Assembly: GCF_000374585.1 (NCBI RefSeq)
Contig: NZ_KB894661.1
Location: 12,066 to 50,496, forward strand
DNA: 38,431 nt
Origin: Phocaeicola barnesiae DSM 18169 = JCM 13652
GTDB lineage: Bacteria > Bacteroidota > Bacteroidia > Bacteroidales > Bacteroidaceae
Direction: 5' to 3'
A program made the position numbers and the translations under genes. Under the pieces are notes generated by a model that was not told the origin of the DNA, did no database searches, and was given only the letters and a program-made list of their open reading frames with translations. Position 1 is the first letter of the stretch. Each line of letters begins with the position of its first letter. This document shows, piece by piece, positions 31,470 to 38,431 of this stretch.

Positions 31470-32144
31470 ATGGGAAAACTATATGTAGTGCCTACTCCGG
31501 TAGGAAATTTGGAAGACATGACATTCCGTGCCATCCGTATCCTGAAAGAAGCCGACCTGATTCTGGCGGAGGATACACGTACTTCCGGTATTCTGCTGAA
31601 ACATTTTGAAATCAAGAACGCCATGCAGTCCCACCACAAGTTCAATGAGCATCAGACGGTGGAGAAGGTAGTGGAGCGCATCAAGGCCGGCGAAACCGTA
31701 GCCTTGATTTCGGATGCAGGCACACCGGGTATTTCCGATCCGGGTTTTCTGGTGGTACGCGAGTGTGTGAGAAACGGTATCGAAGTACAGTGTCTGCCTG
31801 GGGCTACGGCATTTGTCCCGGCATTGGTCGCTTCCGGGTTACCCGATGAACGTTTCTGTTTCGAGGGATTCCTGCCCCAGAAGAAAGGCCGGATGACCCG
31901 CCTGAACGCATTGAAAGAGGAAACACGTACCATGATTTTCTATGAATCTCCTTATCGGCTGGTCAAGACCTTGACGCAGTTCATCGAATATTTCGGACCT
32001 GACCGTCAGGTGTCCGTATGTCGGGAAATCTCAAAAGTACATGAGGAAAGTGTGCGGGGAACGCTACAGGAAGTTGTGGCCCATTTTACCGAAACCGAAC
32101 CGCGTGGAGAAATTGTCATTGTATTAGGTGGAATAGAAAACTAA
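31470..32144 (+). CDS. rsmI: 16S rRNA (cytidine-1402-2'-O)-methyltransferase
   Basis: 224 residues of the tetrapyrrole-methylase fold, which uses S-adenosylmethionine to methylate C1402 in the ribosomal P site. The N-terminus LYVVPTPVGNLEDMTFRAIRIL, then ILAEDTRTSGILLKHF, the glycine-rich LISDAGTPGISDPGF, and LPGATAFVPALVASGLP are the RsmI signatures. Proteobacterial RsmI is about 280 residues with an extra C-terminal domain; this version stops after the catalytic fold. It heads a two-gene unit with the lipoprotein gene 25 bases downstream. Confidence 0.95.
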   Translation: MGKLYVVPTPVGNLEDMTFRAIRILKEADLILAEDTRTSGILLKHFEIKNAMQSHHKFNEHQTVEKVVERIKAGETVALISDAGTPGISDPGFLVVRECVRNGIEVQCLPGATAFVPALVASGLPDERFCFEGFLPQKKGRMTRLNALKEETRTMIFYESPYRLVKTLTQFIEYFGPDRQVSVCREISKVHEESVRGTLQEVVAHFTETEPRGEIVIVLGGIEN

Positions 32145-32169
32145 ATTATAAATCTAAACTGTAAATGTT

Positions 32170-33027
32170 ATGAAGAAAGTTGTGTTATTTTCATTATGTG
32201 CCGCTGCATTCATGGCGTCATGTAACCAAACCTCTCAGACTAACAAAGATGCCTTGCAGGCTCAGAATGATTCATTAATGCTGGAACTTTCTAACCGCGA
32301 TGCAGAACTGGATGAAATCATGGGCTCGTTCAATGAAATTCAGGAAGGCTTCCGCGAAATCAACGAAGCAGAAAACCGTGTTGACTTGCAGGGAGGAGCG
32401 ATTGAGAGTCAGTCTGTATCGGATAAGATAAAGGAAGATATCCGTTTCATCAGCGAAAAACTGAAATCGAACCGTGAACAGATTGCCAAACTGGAGAAGC
32501 AGTTGAAGAACAGCAGTTATCAGTCGGCTCAGCTGAAGAAGGCTATCAAGAACCTGACAGATGAATTGGCTGCCAAACAGCAGCAGATTGAAACCTTGCA
32601 GGCTGAATTGGCTGCAAAGAATATCCGTATTGCCGAATTGGATGAAGCTGTAGTAGACTTGAATAAGAATGTGGATGAACTGAGCGCTGAGAATGAAGCC
32701 AAGACCAAAACTGTAGAAGCACAGGATCAGGCTTTGAATACGGCATGGTATGTGTTCGGTACGAAGTCGGAACTGAAAGATCAGAAGATTCTGGAAAAAG
32801 GCGATGTGCTGAAAAATCAGGATTTTAACAAGGACTACTTTACTAAAATCGATATTCGTGTAGACAAGGAAATCAAGCTCTATTCCAAGCGTGCGGAACT
32901 GTTGACCAATCATCCGAGCGGGTCGTATGAACTGGTTAAAGATGATAAAGGACAGTTGACGCTGAAGATTACCAATCCGAAAGAATTCTGGAGTGTATCT
33001 CGCTATCTGGTTATCCAGGTACGTTAA
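32170..33027 (+). CDS. Coiled-coil lipoprotein of unknown function
   Basis: 285 residues. A lipoprotein signal ends in MASC (Cys18). Residues 25-190 are nearly continuous heptad-type coiled coil rich in Lys, Glu, Gln and Leu (for example SAQLKKAIKNLTDELAAKQQQIETLQAELA). The C-terminal 95 residues form a small globular-looking part with NTAWYVFGTKSELKDQKIL and FTKIDIRVDKEIKLYSKRAEL. I recognise no named family; similar proteins are widespread and unannotated in Bacteroides. The protein is probably anchored on the periplasmic side of a membrane. It is co-transcribed with rsmI and closed by a terminator. Confidence 0.85.
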   Translation: MKKVVLFSLCAAAFMASCNQTSQTNKDALQAQNDSLMLELSNRDAELDEIMGSFNEIQEGFREINEAENRVDLQGGAIESQSVSDKIKEDIRFISEKLKSNREQIAKLEKQLKNSSYQSAQLKKAIKNLTDELAAKQQQIETLQAELAAKNIRIAELDEAVVDLNKNVDELSAENEAKTKTVEAQDQALNTAWYVFGTKSELKDQKILEKGDVLKNQDFNKDYFTKIDIRVDKEIKLYSKRAELLTNHPSGSYELVKDDKGQLTLKITNPKEFWSVSRYLVIQVR

Positions 33028-33063
33028 GAAACGATGTCTGATTACATAAATGATAATAGAACG

Positions 33064-33095
33064 AGGCGTGCTTGGTTTCCAGGCGCGCCTTTTTT
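33064..33095 (+). terminator. Terminator after the coiled-coil lipoprotein gene
   Basis: A 12-bp stem with G-T pairs (AGGCGTGCTTGG with CCAGGCGCGCCT), a three-base loop and six T. The end is only eight bases before the ATG of the next gene. Confidence 0.8.
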
Positions 33096-33103
33096 GAGTA
33101 CCG

Positions 33104-33799
33104 ATGAAGTATAAGAGCATTTTTATCGATCTGGACGACACGCTGTGGGCGTTTACGGAGAACGCACGTGATACCTTCGAGGATATGTATCACCAATATC
33201 GGTTTGAGCGTTATTTTCAGTCGTTCGATCATTTCATGAAACTTTACACGCCGAAGAATCTGGAATTATGGGAATTGTACGGACGTCATGAAATCAGTAA
33301 GGATGAATTGAATGCACGTAGGTTTGCGTATCCTTTGCTTCAGGTTGGGGTAGACGATCCGTTACTGGTGAAGACATATTCGGACAACTTTTTTGCTGAA
33401 ATTCCTTACAAGCAGAAGCTTATGCCTCATGCTATGGAAGCATTGGAGTATCTTTCCGGTAAATACCGGCTTTACATCCTTTCCAACGGATTCCGTGAAT
33501 TGCAGGAACAGAAGATGCGTTCGGCAGGCATCTTGCGTTATTTCCGCAAGATTGTATTGTCCGAAGATATCGGTGTACATAAGCCTTTTCCGGCTATTTT
33601 CAATTTTGCCATGTCGGCTACACAATCGGAGTTCCGTACTTCACTCATGATTGGTGATAACTGGAAGAATGACATTGTCGGTGCCCGGGAAGTAGGAATG
33701 GGTCAGGGATATTACTGTCCGGATGCTGAACCGTCTGTACTTGAATTTCAGCCTACCTTCTTGTTGAGGGATTGGGAGGAGATAGAGAAGGTATTGTGA
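33104..33799 (+). CDS. yjjG: YjjG-type HAD nucleotidase/phosphatase
   Basis: 231 residues of the HAD superfamily, subfamily I. Motif 1 FIDLDDTLW has the nucleophile D9 and acid/base D11; motif 2 is S127 in ILSNGF; motif 3 is K160 in GVHKPFP; motif 4 is IGDNWKNDIVGA with D185 and D190. The helical cap lies between about 15 and 100. YjjG removes phosphate from non-canonical pyrimidine nucleotides such as 5-halogenated dUMP; this name is by overall similarity, and a general HAD phosphatase remains possible. It stands alone and begins eight bases after a strong terminator, with no promoter visible in the gap. Confidence 0.85.
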   Translation: MKYKSIFIDLDDTLWAFTENARDTFEDMYHQYRFERYFQSFDHFMKLYTPKNLELWELYGRHEISKDELNARRFAYPLLQVGVDDPLLVKTYSDNFFAEIPYKQKLMPHAMEALEYLSGKYRLYILSNGFRELQEQKMRSAGILRYFRKIVLSEDIGVHKPFPAIFNFAMSATQSEFRTSLMIGDNWKNDIVGAREVGMGQGYYCPDAEPSVLEFQPTFLLRDWEEIEKVL

Positions 33800-33820
33800 T
33801 GTTTATTGTGGACAAAAAGA

Positions 33821-33851
33821 AAGCCCACGTTGCGATGAGCAATGTGGGCTT
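33821..33851. terminator. Bidirectional terminator between yjjG and susD
   Basis: AAGCCCACGTTGC (33821-33833) pairs with GCAATGTGGGCTT (33839-33851) around a five-base loop. The A run before the stem gives T on the minus strand, so it can end both convergent transcripts. Confidence 0.8.
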
Positions 33852-33873
33852 AATGTTATTATTCTTTGTTTAA

Positions 33874-35454
33874 TTATACAGTAGGTTGTGGAGCAGCAGG
33901 ATTGTTGTCTTCTTCCTTAATACCTTTGTTAGTCTCCATTTCACACTGCGGAATACGGTAAATCATAATTTGTGATTCCGGATCAATGTTGAACTGAACT
34001 ATGGCTTCATAGTTTGTCCCTTTACGAATGATAGGCTTCTTCAGACGCAGGATATCAAACAATGCAAAACCTTCGCCCCAAAGTTCCATACGGCGTTGCA
34101 ACCAGATTTCATCCTGCATAGCTTCTGCAGATGAAGCGTTACATACGTAAGATGGGTTACGATAAGTCTTTACAAAGTTCTCCAATGTCTGTTTAGCTGT
34201 CGGTAAATTTCCAGACATGGCTTCACCTTCAGCTTTAATCAGATACATTTCTTCTACACGCATTAACGGCCAATCCTGTGAATTGGTAGTATTACCCATT
34301 ACATCCTGATAAGCACCGAATTTCACATTTGTATAAGGAGCCAAGCCGAAGTATTCGATGACTGGTGTTCCGTCTACAGTTGCATTATCGACCAGTGTAG
34401 AGGTTCCTTCTGGAGAAATGAACCATTGTTTACGGATATCAGTGTCAGGAATCTGATCATACAGAGCAGAACTTACGTAACGGAAAGTTCCTGTCAGTGT
34501 TGTGTAACCATTACCAGTCAATGAACACAGATGAGACGGCCAGTTGATGATACCAGTTGTTACTACATCGTTGTCAGGAGTAATGAGGACACCCCACAGC
34601 CATGAACTGGCAGAAGCCGAGTTGAAAGTTGGAGTAGATACCTGTTGCAAAGTTTGTGGAGTACCACCTGCAATTGCTTTCTCAGCATCTTTTGCGGCAT
34701 CTGCCCATTTCTGCATCAGCAGGTTTGCACGAGCACGTAGGCCATAAACTACAGCTTCATCAATCTGATCCTTGTTTGTGCCATTATCGAATCCGGTTAG
34801 CAATTCAATAGCCTGATTCAAGTCACTCATAATCTGATCATATACCTCTTGAACAGTTGCACGTGGGTTAGTCTGCATTTCTTCTTCTGTCATTGTCTCA
34901 GTGATAATTGGAACGCAGAGCGCACTTTCATGGCCGGCATAAGTAAACTGATAAATCTGAGCCAGATTCAGGTAATCGTATGCTCGTGCAGCAAAGGCTT
35001 GTCCACGATAGCGTTTCATGGCTTCATCTTCACTTCCTTCTGTCAAGGTCAATACATTGTTGGCAGCTTTCAGATGATTGTAGAATGTTTTCCAGATCAA
35101 TTCGTCACCAGTACTTGTGTACAGACGGTCTGAGTAATTCTGTGCTGTAGCAAACCAGTTGTAACCGGAGGTGGAACATGGCATATCTTGTCCGCCCTGT
35201 TCTAGGAACTGGCTGACTGCAGCTACACCAAAGTCGTTATGATACGTATTTGCATCATCCGAGATGGTTCCGAACACATTCAATTTAGCAGCCATAGCAT
35301 TTACTTCGGCTGTAATCAGATTTGGACGCTGTTCGATGATGTCCTCCTTTTGGTCTCCGCTTACATATTGACCTTCAGGAAATTTGTCCAGATCACAAGA
35401 GGCCAGCATCAAGGTGGCACTTGCGAATATTAAATATTTATTTGTTATTTTCAT
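33874..35454 (-). CDS. SusD/RagB-family nutrient-binding outer-membrane lipoprotein
   Basis: 526 residues. The lipoprotein signal MKITNKYLIFASATLMLASC places lipidated Cys20 just before DLDKFPEG. The N-terminal half carries the tetratricopeptide-like helices of SusD (AKAANNVLTL, RYRGQAFAARAYDYLNLAQIYQFTY, the block with YDQIMSDLNQAIELL). The C-terminal part has WPLMRVEEMYLIKAEGEAMSGNLPTAKQTL and LWGEGFALFDILRLKKP, the classic SusD closing motifs. It forms the lid over the SusC barrel and captures a glycan, peptide or other nutrient at the cell surface. The SusC stop is 22 bases upstream. The ligand cannot be deduced, since no degradative enzyme is in view. Confidence 0.95.
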   Translation of the reverse strand: MKITNKYLIFASATLMLASCDLDKFPEGQYVSGDQKEDIIEQRPNLITAEVNAMAAKLNVFGTISDDANTYHNDFGVAAVSQFLEQGGQDMPCSTSGYNWFATAQNYSDRLYTSTGDELIWKTFYNHLKAANNVLTLTEGSEDEAMKRYRGQAFAARAYDYLNLAQIYQFTYAGHESALCVPIITETMTEEEMQTNPRATVQEVYDQIMSDLNQAIELLTGFDNGTNKDQIDEAVVYGLRARANLLMQKWADAAKDAEKAIAGGTPQTLQQVSTPTFNSASASSWLWGVLITPDNDVVTTGIINWPSHLCSLTGNGYTTLTGTFRYVSSALYDQIPDTDIRKQWFISPEGTSTLVDNATVDGTPVIEYFGLAPYTNVKFGAYQDVMGNTTNSQDWPLMRVEEMYLIKAEGEAMSGNLPTAKQTLENFVKTYRNPSYVCNASSAEAMQDEIWLQRRMELWGEGFALFDILRLKKPIIRKGTNYEAIVQFNIDPESQIMIYRIPQCEMETNKGIKEEDNNPAAPQPTV

Positions 35455-35476
35455 ATACTCAAAATAGAATTAACGG

Positions 35477-38431
35477 TTAGAAATTCAGTGAGATACCGCC
35501 TGAGATTGTGCGAATCGGTGAATATACGTTATCAGCGGCTACATAACCCTGACGTGGGTCCAGACCTTTGCGGGCTGTCCACAAGGCTACATTGTCTGCA
35601 ACGAAGTACAAACGTACACCCTCAATCTGCAATTTACGTGTCCATGACTTCGGTAATGTATAACCGAAAGTGATGTTCTGTAAGCTCAGGTAGTCAGAAC
35701 TTGTCAACCAACGGTCTGATAAGTTGCTTGTGTACAGGTCTTTCACGTTCATGCGCGGAACATCTGTGTTGGTATTTTCAGGTGTCCATGCGTTCAGCAT
35801 GTCTACATGCCATGCAGATCCTTGTGCATCTGTACTCATCAATGACTGATAGGTATAATCCAGGATACGTCCGCCCAACTGATAAGCAAAAGCGATTGAG
35901 AAATCGAATCCATGGAATGTCAGGCTGGTTCCGAAACCGCCATATACTTTCGGCAGGATGTCACCGGTAGCAAAACGGTTGGATGAAGCTTCTGAGTAAG
36001 AGGTGGTAATAGTTTCACCGGCTTCGTTCGGTTGGGTCAGTGCCCACTGGCTTTCACCTGTTTCTGGATTAACACCTACATATTTCGGTAAATATAACTG
36101 ATACATAGATTCACCTTCACGATAGATACGGCCACCGTCAATCAACTGACCGTTCAATTCAGGAGCCAGTTCCAATACTTCGTTCTTAAAATGAGTCAAG
36201 TTGAAATTGATATCCCAAGTAAAGTCTTTGGTATTGACGATGTTTGAGTTCAAATCCAATTCAACACCACGATTAATCATAGAACCTACATTTTCCGGGA
36301 AGCGTGAATAACCCATAGACGGGGCAACAGGCTTAAAGTAAAGCATGTCAGTAGTCTTACGAGAGAAGTATTCAACACTACCACTCAACTTACCACCCCA
36401 GAAGGCGAAGTCAAAACCGGTATTGAAACTATGCGAAGTTTCCCATGTAATATCCGGATTCCCTTTATAGTACAATGAAGTAGAGAAGTCACCGTTACTG
36501 TTGGCCAATGTGTATTGGTCCATATATGGATAGTAGTTGCGATACAATCCTCCTTCGTACATCAGATTATCGTTACCTTGTAAACCGTAGCTGATTTTGA
36601 ACTTCAACATATCAATCCAGTTCTGGTTCTCCAGAAAGGCTTCCTTATTCATTAACCAACCTGCACCAACAGACCAGAAGTTACCCCAACGGTTGTCCGG
36701 ATGGAAAGCAGAGGAAGCATCCCGGCGATAAGATGCAGAACCGAAATATTTACCATCGTAATCGTATTGTACACGGAACAGCCATCCTTCTGTCGCATAA
36801 TTCTGCGAATAAGAAGCGTTGTTCTGGTTCAGAATACCATTATTTAATTCTGGAACATCCGGATTATAAATTTTTTCGCGTGAACCATATAAATACTGGT
36901 ATTTATAGTTGTAGTTTTCATGTCCGGCTAATACATCCAGATTATGTACATCATTGAATGTCTTGTTGTATGTCAACAAATACTGCTGGTTAATACTGAA
37001 TGTACGTTCGGATGATACACTGACGATACCTCCCACACCGCTTGTTTCCGAATACTGTCCATAGAATGGGTTAACCATATTGGTAGAACGGACATTGTTT
37101 GCATCCACACCGATATTGATTTTAGCTTTAATACCACCCCAGATGTCGATATCAGCAGACCATTTACCACTGATTACATCGCCTGCATATCTCATCATAT
37201 CCAACATATAGCTGGCCAGTGGGTTAGCGTTCGGAATTACATTGTTACGGGAGAAATTCGTATCAGATCCGTAGTCATAACGTAAGAAACCTCTGTTGTC
37301 GGTCATGATGTTACCTGAAGCATCACGGATGTACATCGGGTAGATAGCACCCATGATATTGGCAGCGTAGAAGGCATTTGCATTTGAAGTACCTCCTTCT
37401 GTATCCTGCTCACGACTATCGTAGTGAGTGAAAGATACATTTCCGCTCAAATTCAACCAAGGCTTAGCTTGATAATCTGCTTTTAAGCGGGCTGAGTAGC
37501 GTTGGAAACCAGAGTTAGGAACGATACCCTGGTCGTCCAGGTAACCGGCAGACATATAGTAGTTGATCTTATCGTTTGCACCGCTCACGCTGAAATTGTA
37601 TTCCTGTCGTGTGTTGTTTTCAAACAGTTCATCACTCCAATTGTCTGGAGTATAGTAATAGGTACCGTCTGAATAACCCAAGGTAGCATTCGGGTTTAAC
37701 TTACCATTCATACCAATCAGTTGCTCTCCATTAGGTACAGTGAATACCTGATAACCCAAATATGAAGAAGACAGCATTGCCTGGTTTGCATACGCATTGG
37801 CATTTACCAAGTCGCCAGCTGCTGTATAACCTTTCAAATCGGCATTGTAGATGGCAGAATAAGCCATTTCGTAGAATTTTCCTGGGTCAGTAACCGTTTC
37901 GTAAGAAGGAACCCCACGTTTATTTACACCCCATTTTGCGTCAAATGTTACACGGGCATCGCCTGCCTTACCACGTTTGGTAGTAATCAAGATAACACCG
38001 TTTGCGCCACGGGCACCATACAGAGCATTTGAAGCCGCGTCTTTCAATACGGTCATTGATTCGATATCCGATGTGCTGATGGCTGAAATCTCTCCATCAT
38101 AAGGTACACCGTCTACTACGTATAATGGCTTGTTGCTGGCTGAAATTGAACCGATGCCTCGGATGCGGACTTCAGCATCTTTTCCTGGTTGTCCGGTATT
38201 GCTTGTGGTCTGTACACCGGCTACCTGACCAGCCAGAGCATTGGTTACGTTAGAAGTTTGGCGGCTAGTGATTTTTTCATTTTTAATAGTTGCGGCAGAA
38301 CCTGTGAATGCAGACTTTTTAGCAGTACCGTAAGCTACGACCATTACTTCATCCAACACTTCAGCGTCACTTTTCAAAACAACATTTACATTTGATTTGA
38401 CATCCACTTTCTGAGTCTGGAAGCCGATGAA
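35477..38431 (-). CDS. SusC/RagA-family TonB-dependent transporter, 5' end outside window
   Basis: 984 residues are visible, and the frame stays open to the window edge. The first visible residues FIGFQTQKVDVKSNVNVVLKSD belong to a carboxypeptidase-regulatory-like domain, so signal peptide and start lie further right; an apparent GTG start at 38407 is inside that domain. Next come the TonB box region DEVMVVAYGTAKK and the plug (VTNALAGQVAGVQ, VRIRGIGSI, PLYVVDGVPYDGEI, VLKDAASNALYGARGANGVILITTKRG). The 22-strand barrel runs to the C-terminal GISLNF. It imports a nutrient across the outer membrane using TonB energy, with the SusD partner next door. Substrate unknown. Confidence 0.95.
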   Translation of the reverse strand, partial: FIGFQTQKVDVKSNVNVVLKSDAEVLDEVMVVAYGTAKKSAFTGSAATIKNEKITSRQTSNVTNALAGQVAGVQTTSNTGQPGKDAEVRIRGIGSISASNKPLYVVDGVPYDGEISAISTSDIESMTVLKDAASNALYGARGANGVILITTKRGKAGDARVTFDAKWGVNKRGVPSYETVTDPGKFYEMAYSAIYNADLKGYTAAGDLVNANAYANQAMLSSSYLGYQVFTVPNGEQLIGMNGKLNPNATLGYSDGTYYYTPDNWSDELFENNTRQEYNFSVSGANDKINYYMSAGYLDDQGIVPNSGFQRYSARLKADYQAKPWLNLSGNVSFTHYDSREQDTEGGTSNANAFYAANIMGAIYPMYIRDASGNIMTDNRGFLRYDYGSDTNFSRNNVIPNANPLASYMLDMMRYAGDVISGKWSADIDIWGGIKAKINIGVDANNVRSTNMVNPFYGQYSETSGVGGIVSVSSERTFSINQQYLLTYNKTFNDVHNLDVLAGHENYNYKYQYLYGSREKIYNPDVPELNNGILNQNNASYSQNYATEGWLFRVQYDYDGKYFGSASYRRDASSAFHPDNRWGNFWSVGAGWLMNKEAFLENQNWIDMLKFKISYGLQGNDNLMYEGGLYRNYYPYMDQYTLANSNGDFSTSLYYKGNPDITWETSHSFNTGFDFAFWGGKLSGSVEYFSRKTTDMLYFKPVAPSMGYSRFPENVGSMINRGVELDLNSNIVNTKDFTWDINFNLTHFKNEVLELAPELNGQLIDGGRIYREGESMYQLYLPKYVGVNPETGESQWALTQPNEAGETITTSYSEASSNRFATGDILPKVYGGFGTSLTFHGFDFSIAFAYQLGGRILDYTYQSLMSTDAQGSAWHVDMLNAWTPENTNTDVPRMNVKDLYTSNLSDRWLTSSDYLSLQNITFGYTLPKSWTRKLQIEGVRLYFVADNVALWTARKGLDPRQGYVAADNVYSPIRTISGGISLNF

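Noticed and set aside
38405..38407. GTG as the start of the SusC-like gene
   Set aside because: The frame stays open upstream and encodes a typical carboxypeptidase-regulatory-like sequence, so the true start is outside the window.

Overview
The window looks like chromosomal DNA of a gut Bacteroidales species (Bacteroides/Phocaeicola type). The signs are repeated matches to the Bacteroides sigma-ABfr promoter (TTTG, about 20 bases, TAnnTTTG), a SusC/SusD pair, many short lipoprotein signal peptides, an RND pump fused to a TolC-like protein (a Bacteroidota arrangement) and a lipidated Omp85 protein beside TamB. I see no insertion sequence, prophage, CRISPR array or rRNA. Most of the window is ordinary core genome.

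Layout. Bases 1-1453 hold a tRNA-Val, cysK and two tandem initiator tRNA-fMet genes. Bases 1766-3964 run on the + strand: a TetR regulator, fabG and an RluA-family pseudouridine synthase. From 18738 down to 4270 there is an unbroken minus-strand run: TamB, an Omp85/TamL-like lipoprotein, a cyclophilin lipoprotein, an M16 peptidase, a MATE transporter, a hybrid histidine kinase with an HPt domain, and an NtrC-type sigma-54 activator. Most junctions overlap or are only 1-42 bases wide. The exception is a 195-base gap before the activator, which carries phased repeats and inverted repeats. The run links outer-membrane assembly, extracytoplasmic folding and proteolysis, export and signalling.

Bases 18868-28901: a + strand nucleotidyltransferase converges on a minus-strand cluster. 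In transcription order the cluster is an RND-TolC fusion pump, its adaptor lipoprotein, a LytS-like kinase, a LytTR response regulator, then (with its own promoter) a LuxR-type response regulator and a secreted choloylglycine-hydrolase-family enzyme. Bases 29013-29180 encode a small unlisted membrane protein. A tRNA-Lys, an AI-2E family permease and thymidine kinase follow on the minus strand. Divergent from tdk are rsmI, a coiled-coil lipoprotein and a YjjG-like phosphatase. The window ends inside a SusC-like TonB-dependent receptor whose SusD partner is complete.

Several obvious long reading frames begin at TTG or GTG. I moved these starts to internal ATG codons, which in most cases also gives tight coupling to the preceding gene (ATGA overlaps at 8340-8343 and 9674-9677). 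The observations most worth following are the probable polyprotein design of the RND-TolC fusion (an internal signal peptide between pump and outer-membrane channel), the helically phased TTCAAA repeats before the sigma-54 activator, the Glu-for-Asp change in the Ntn hydrolase, and the small membrane protein. I found nothing that clearly amounts to a wholly new system.
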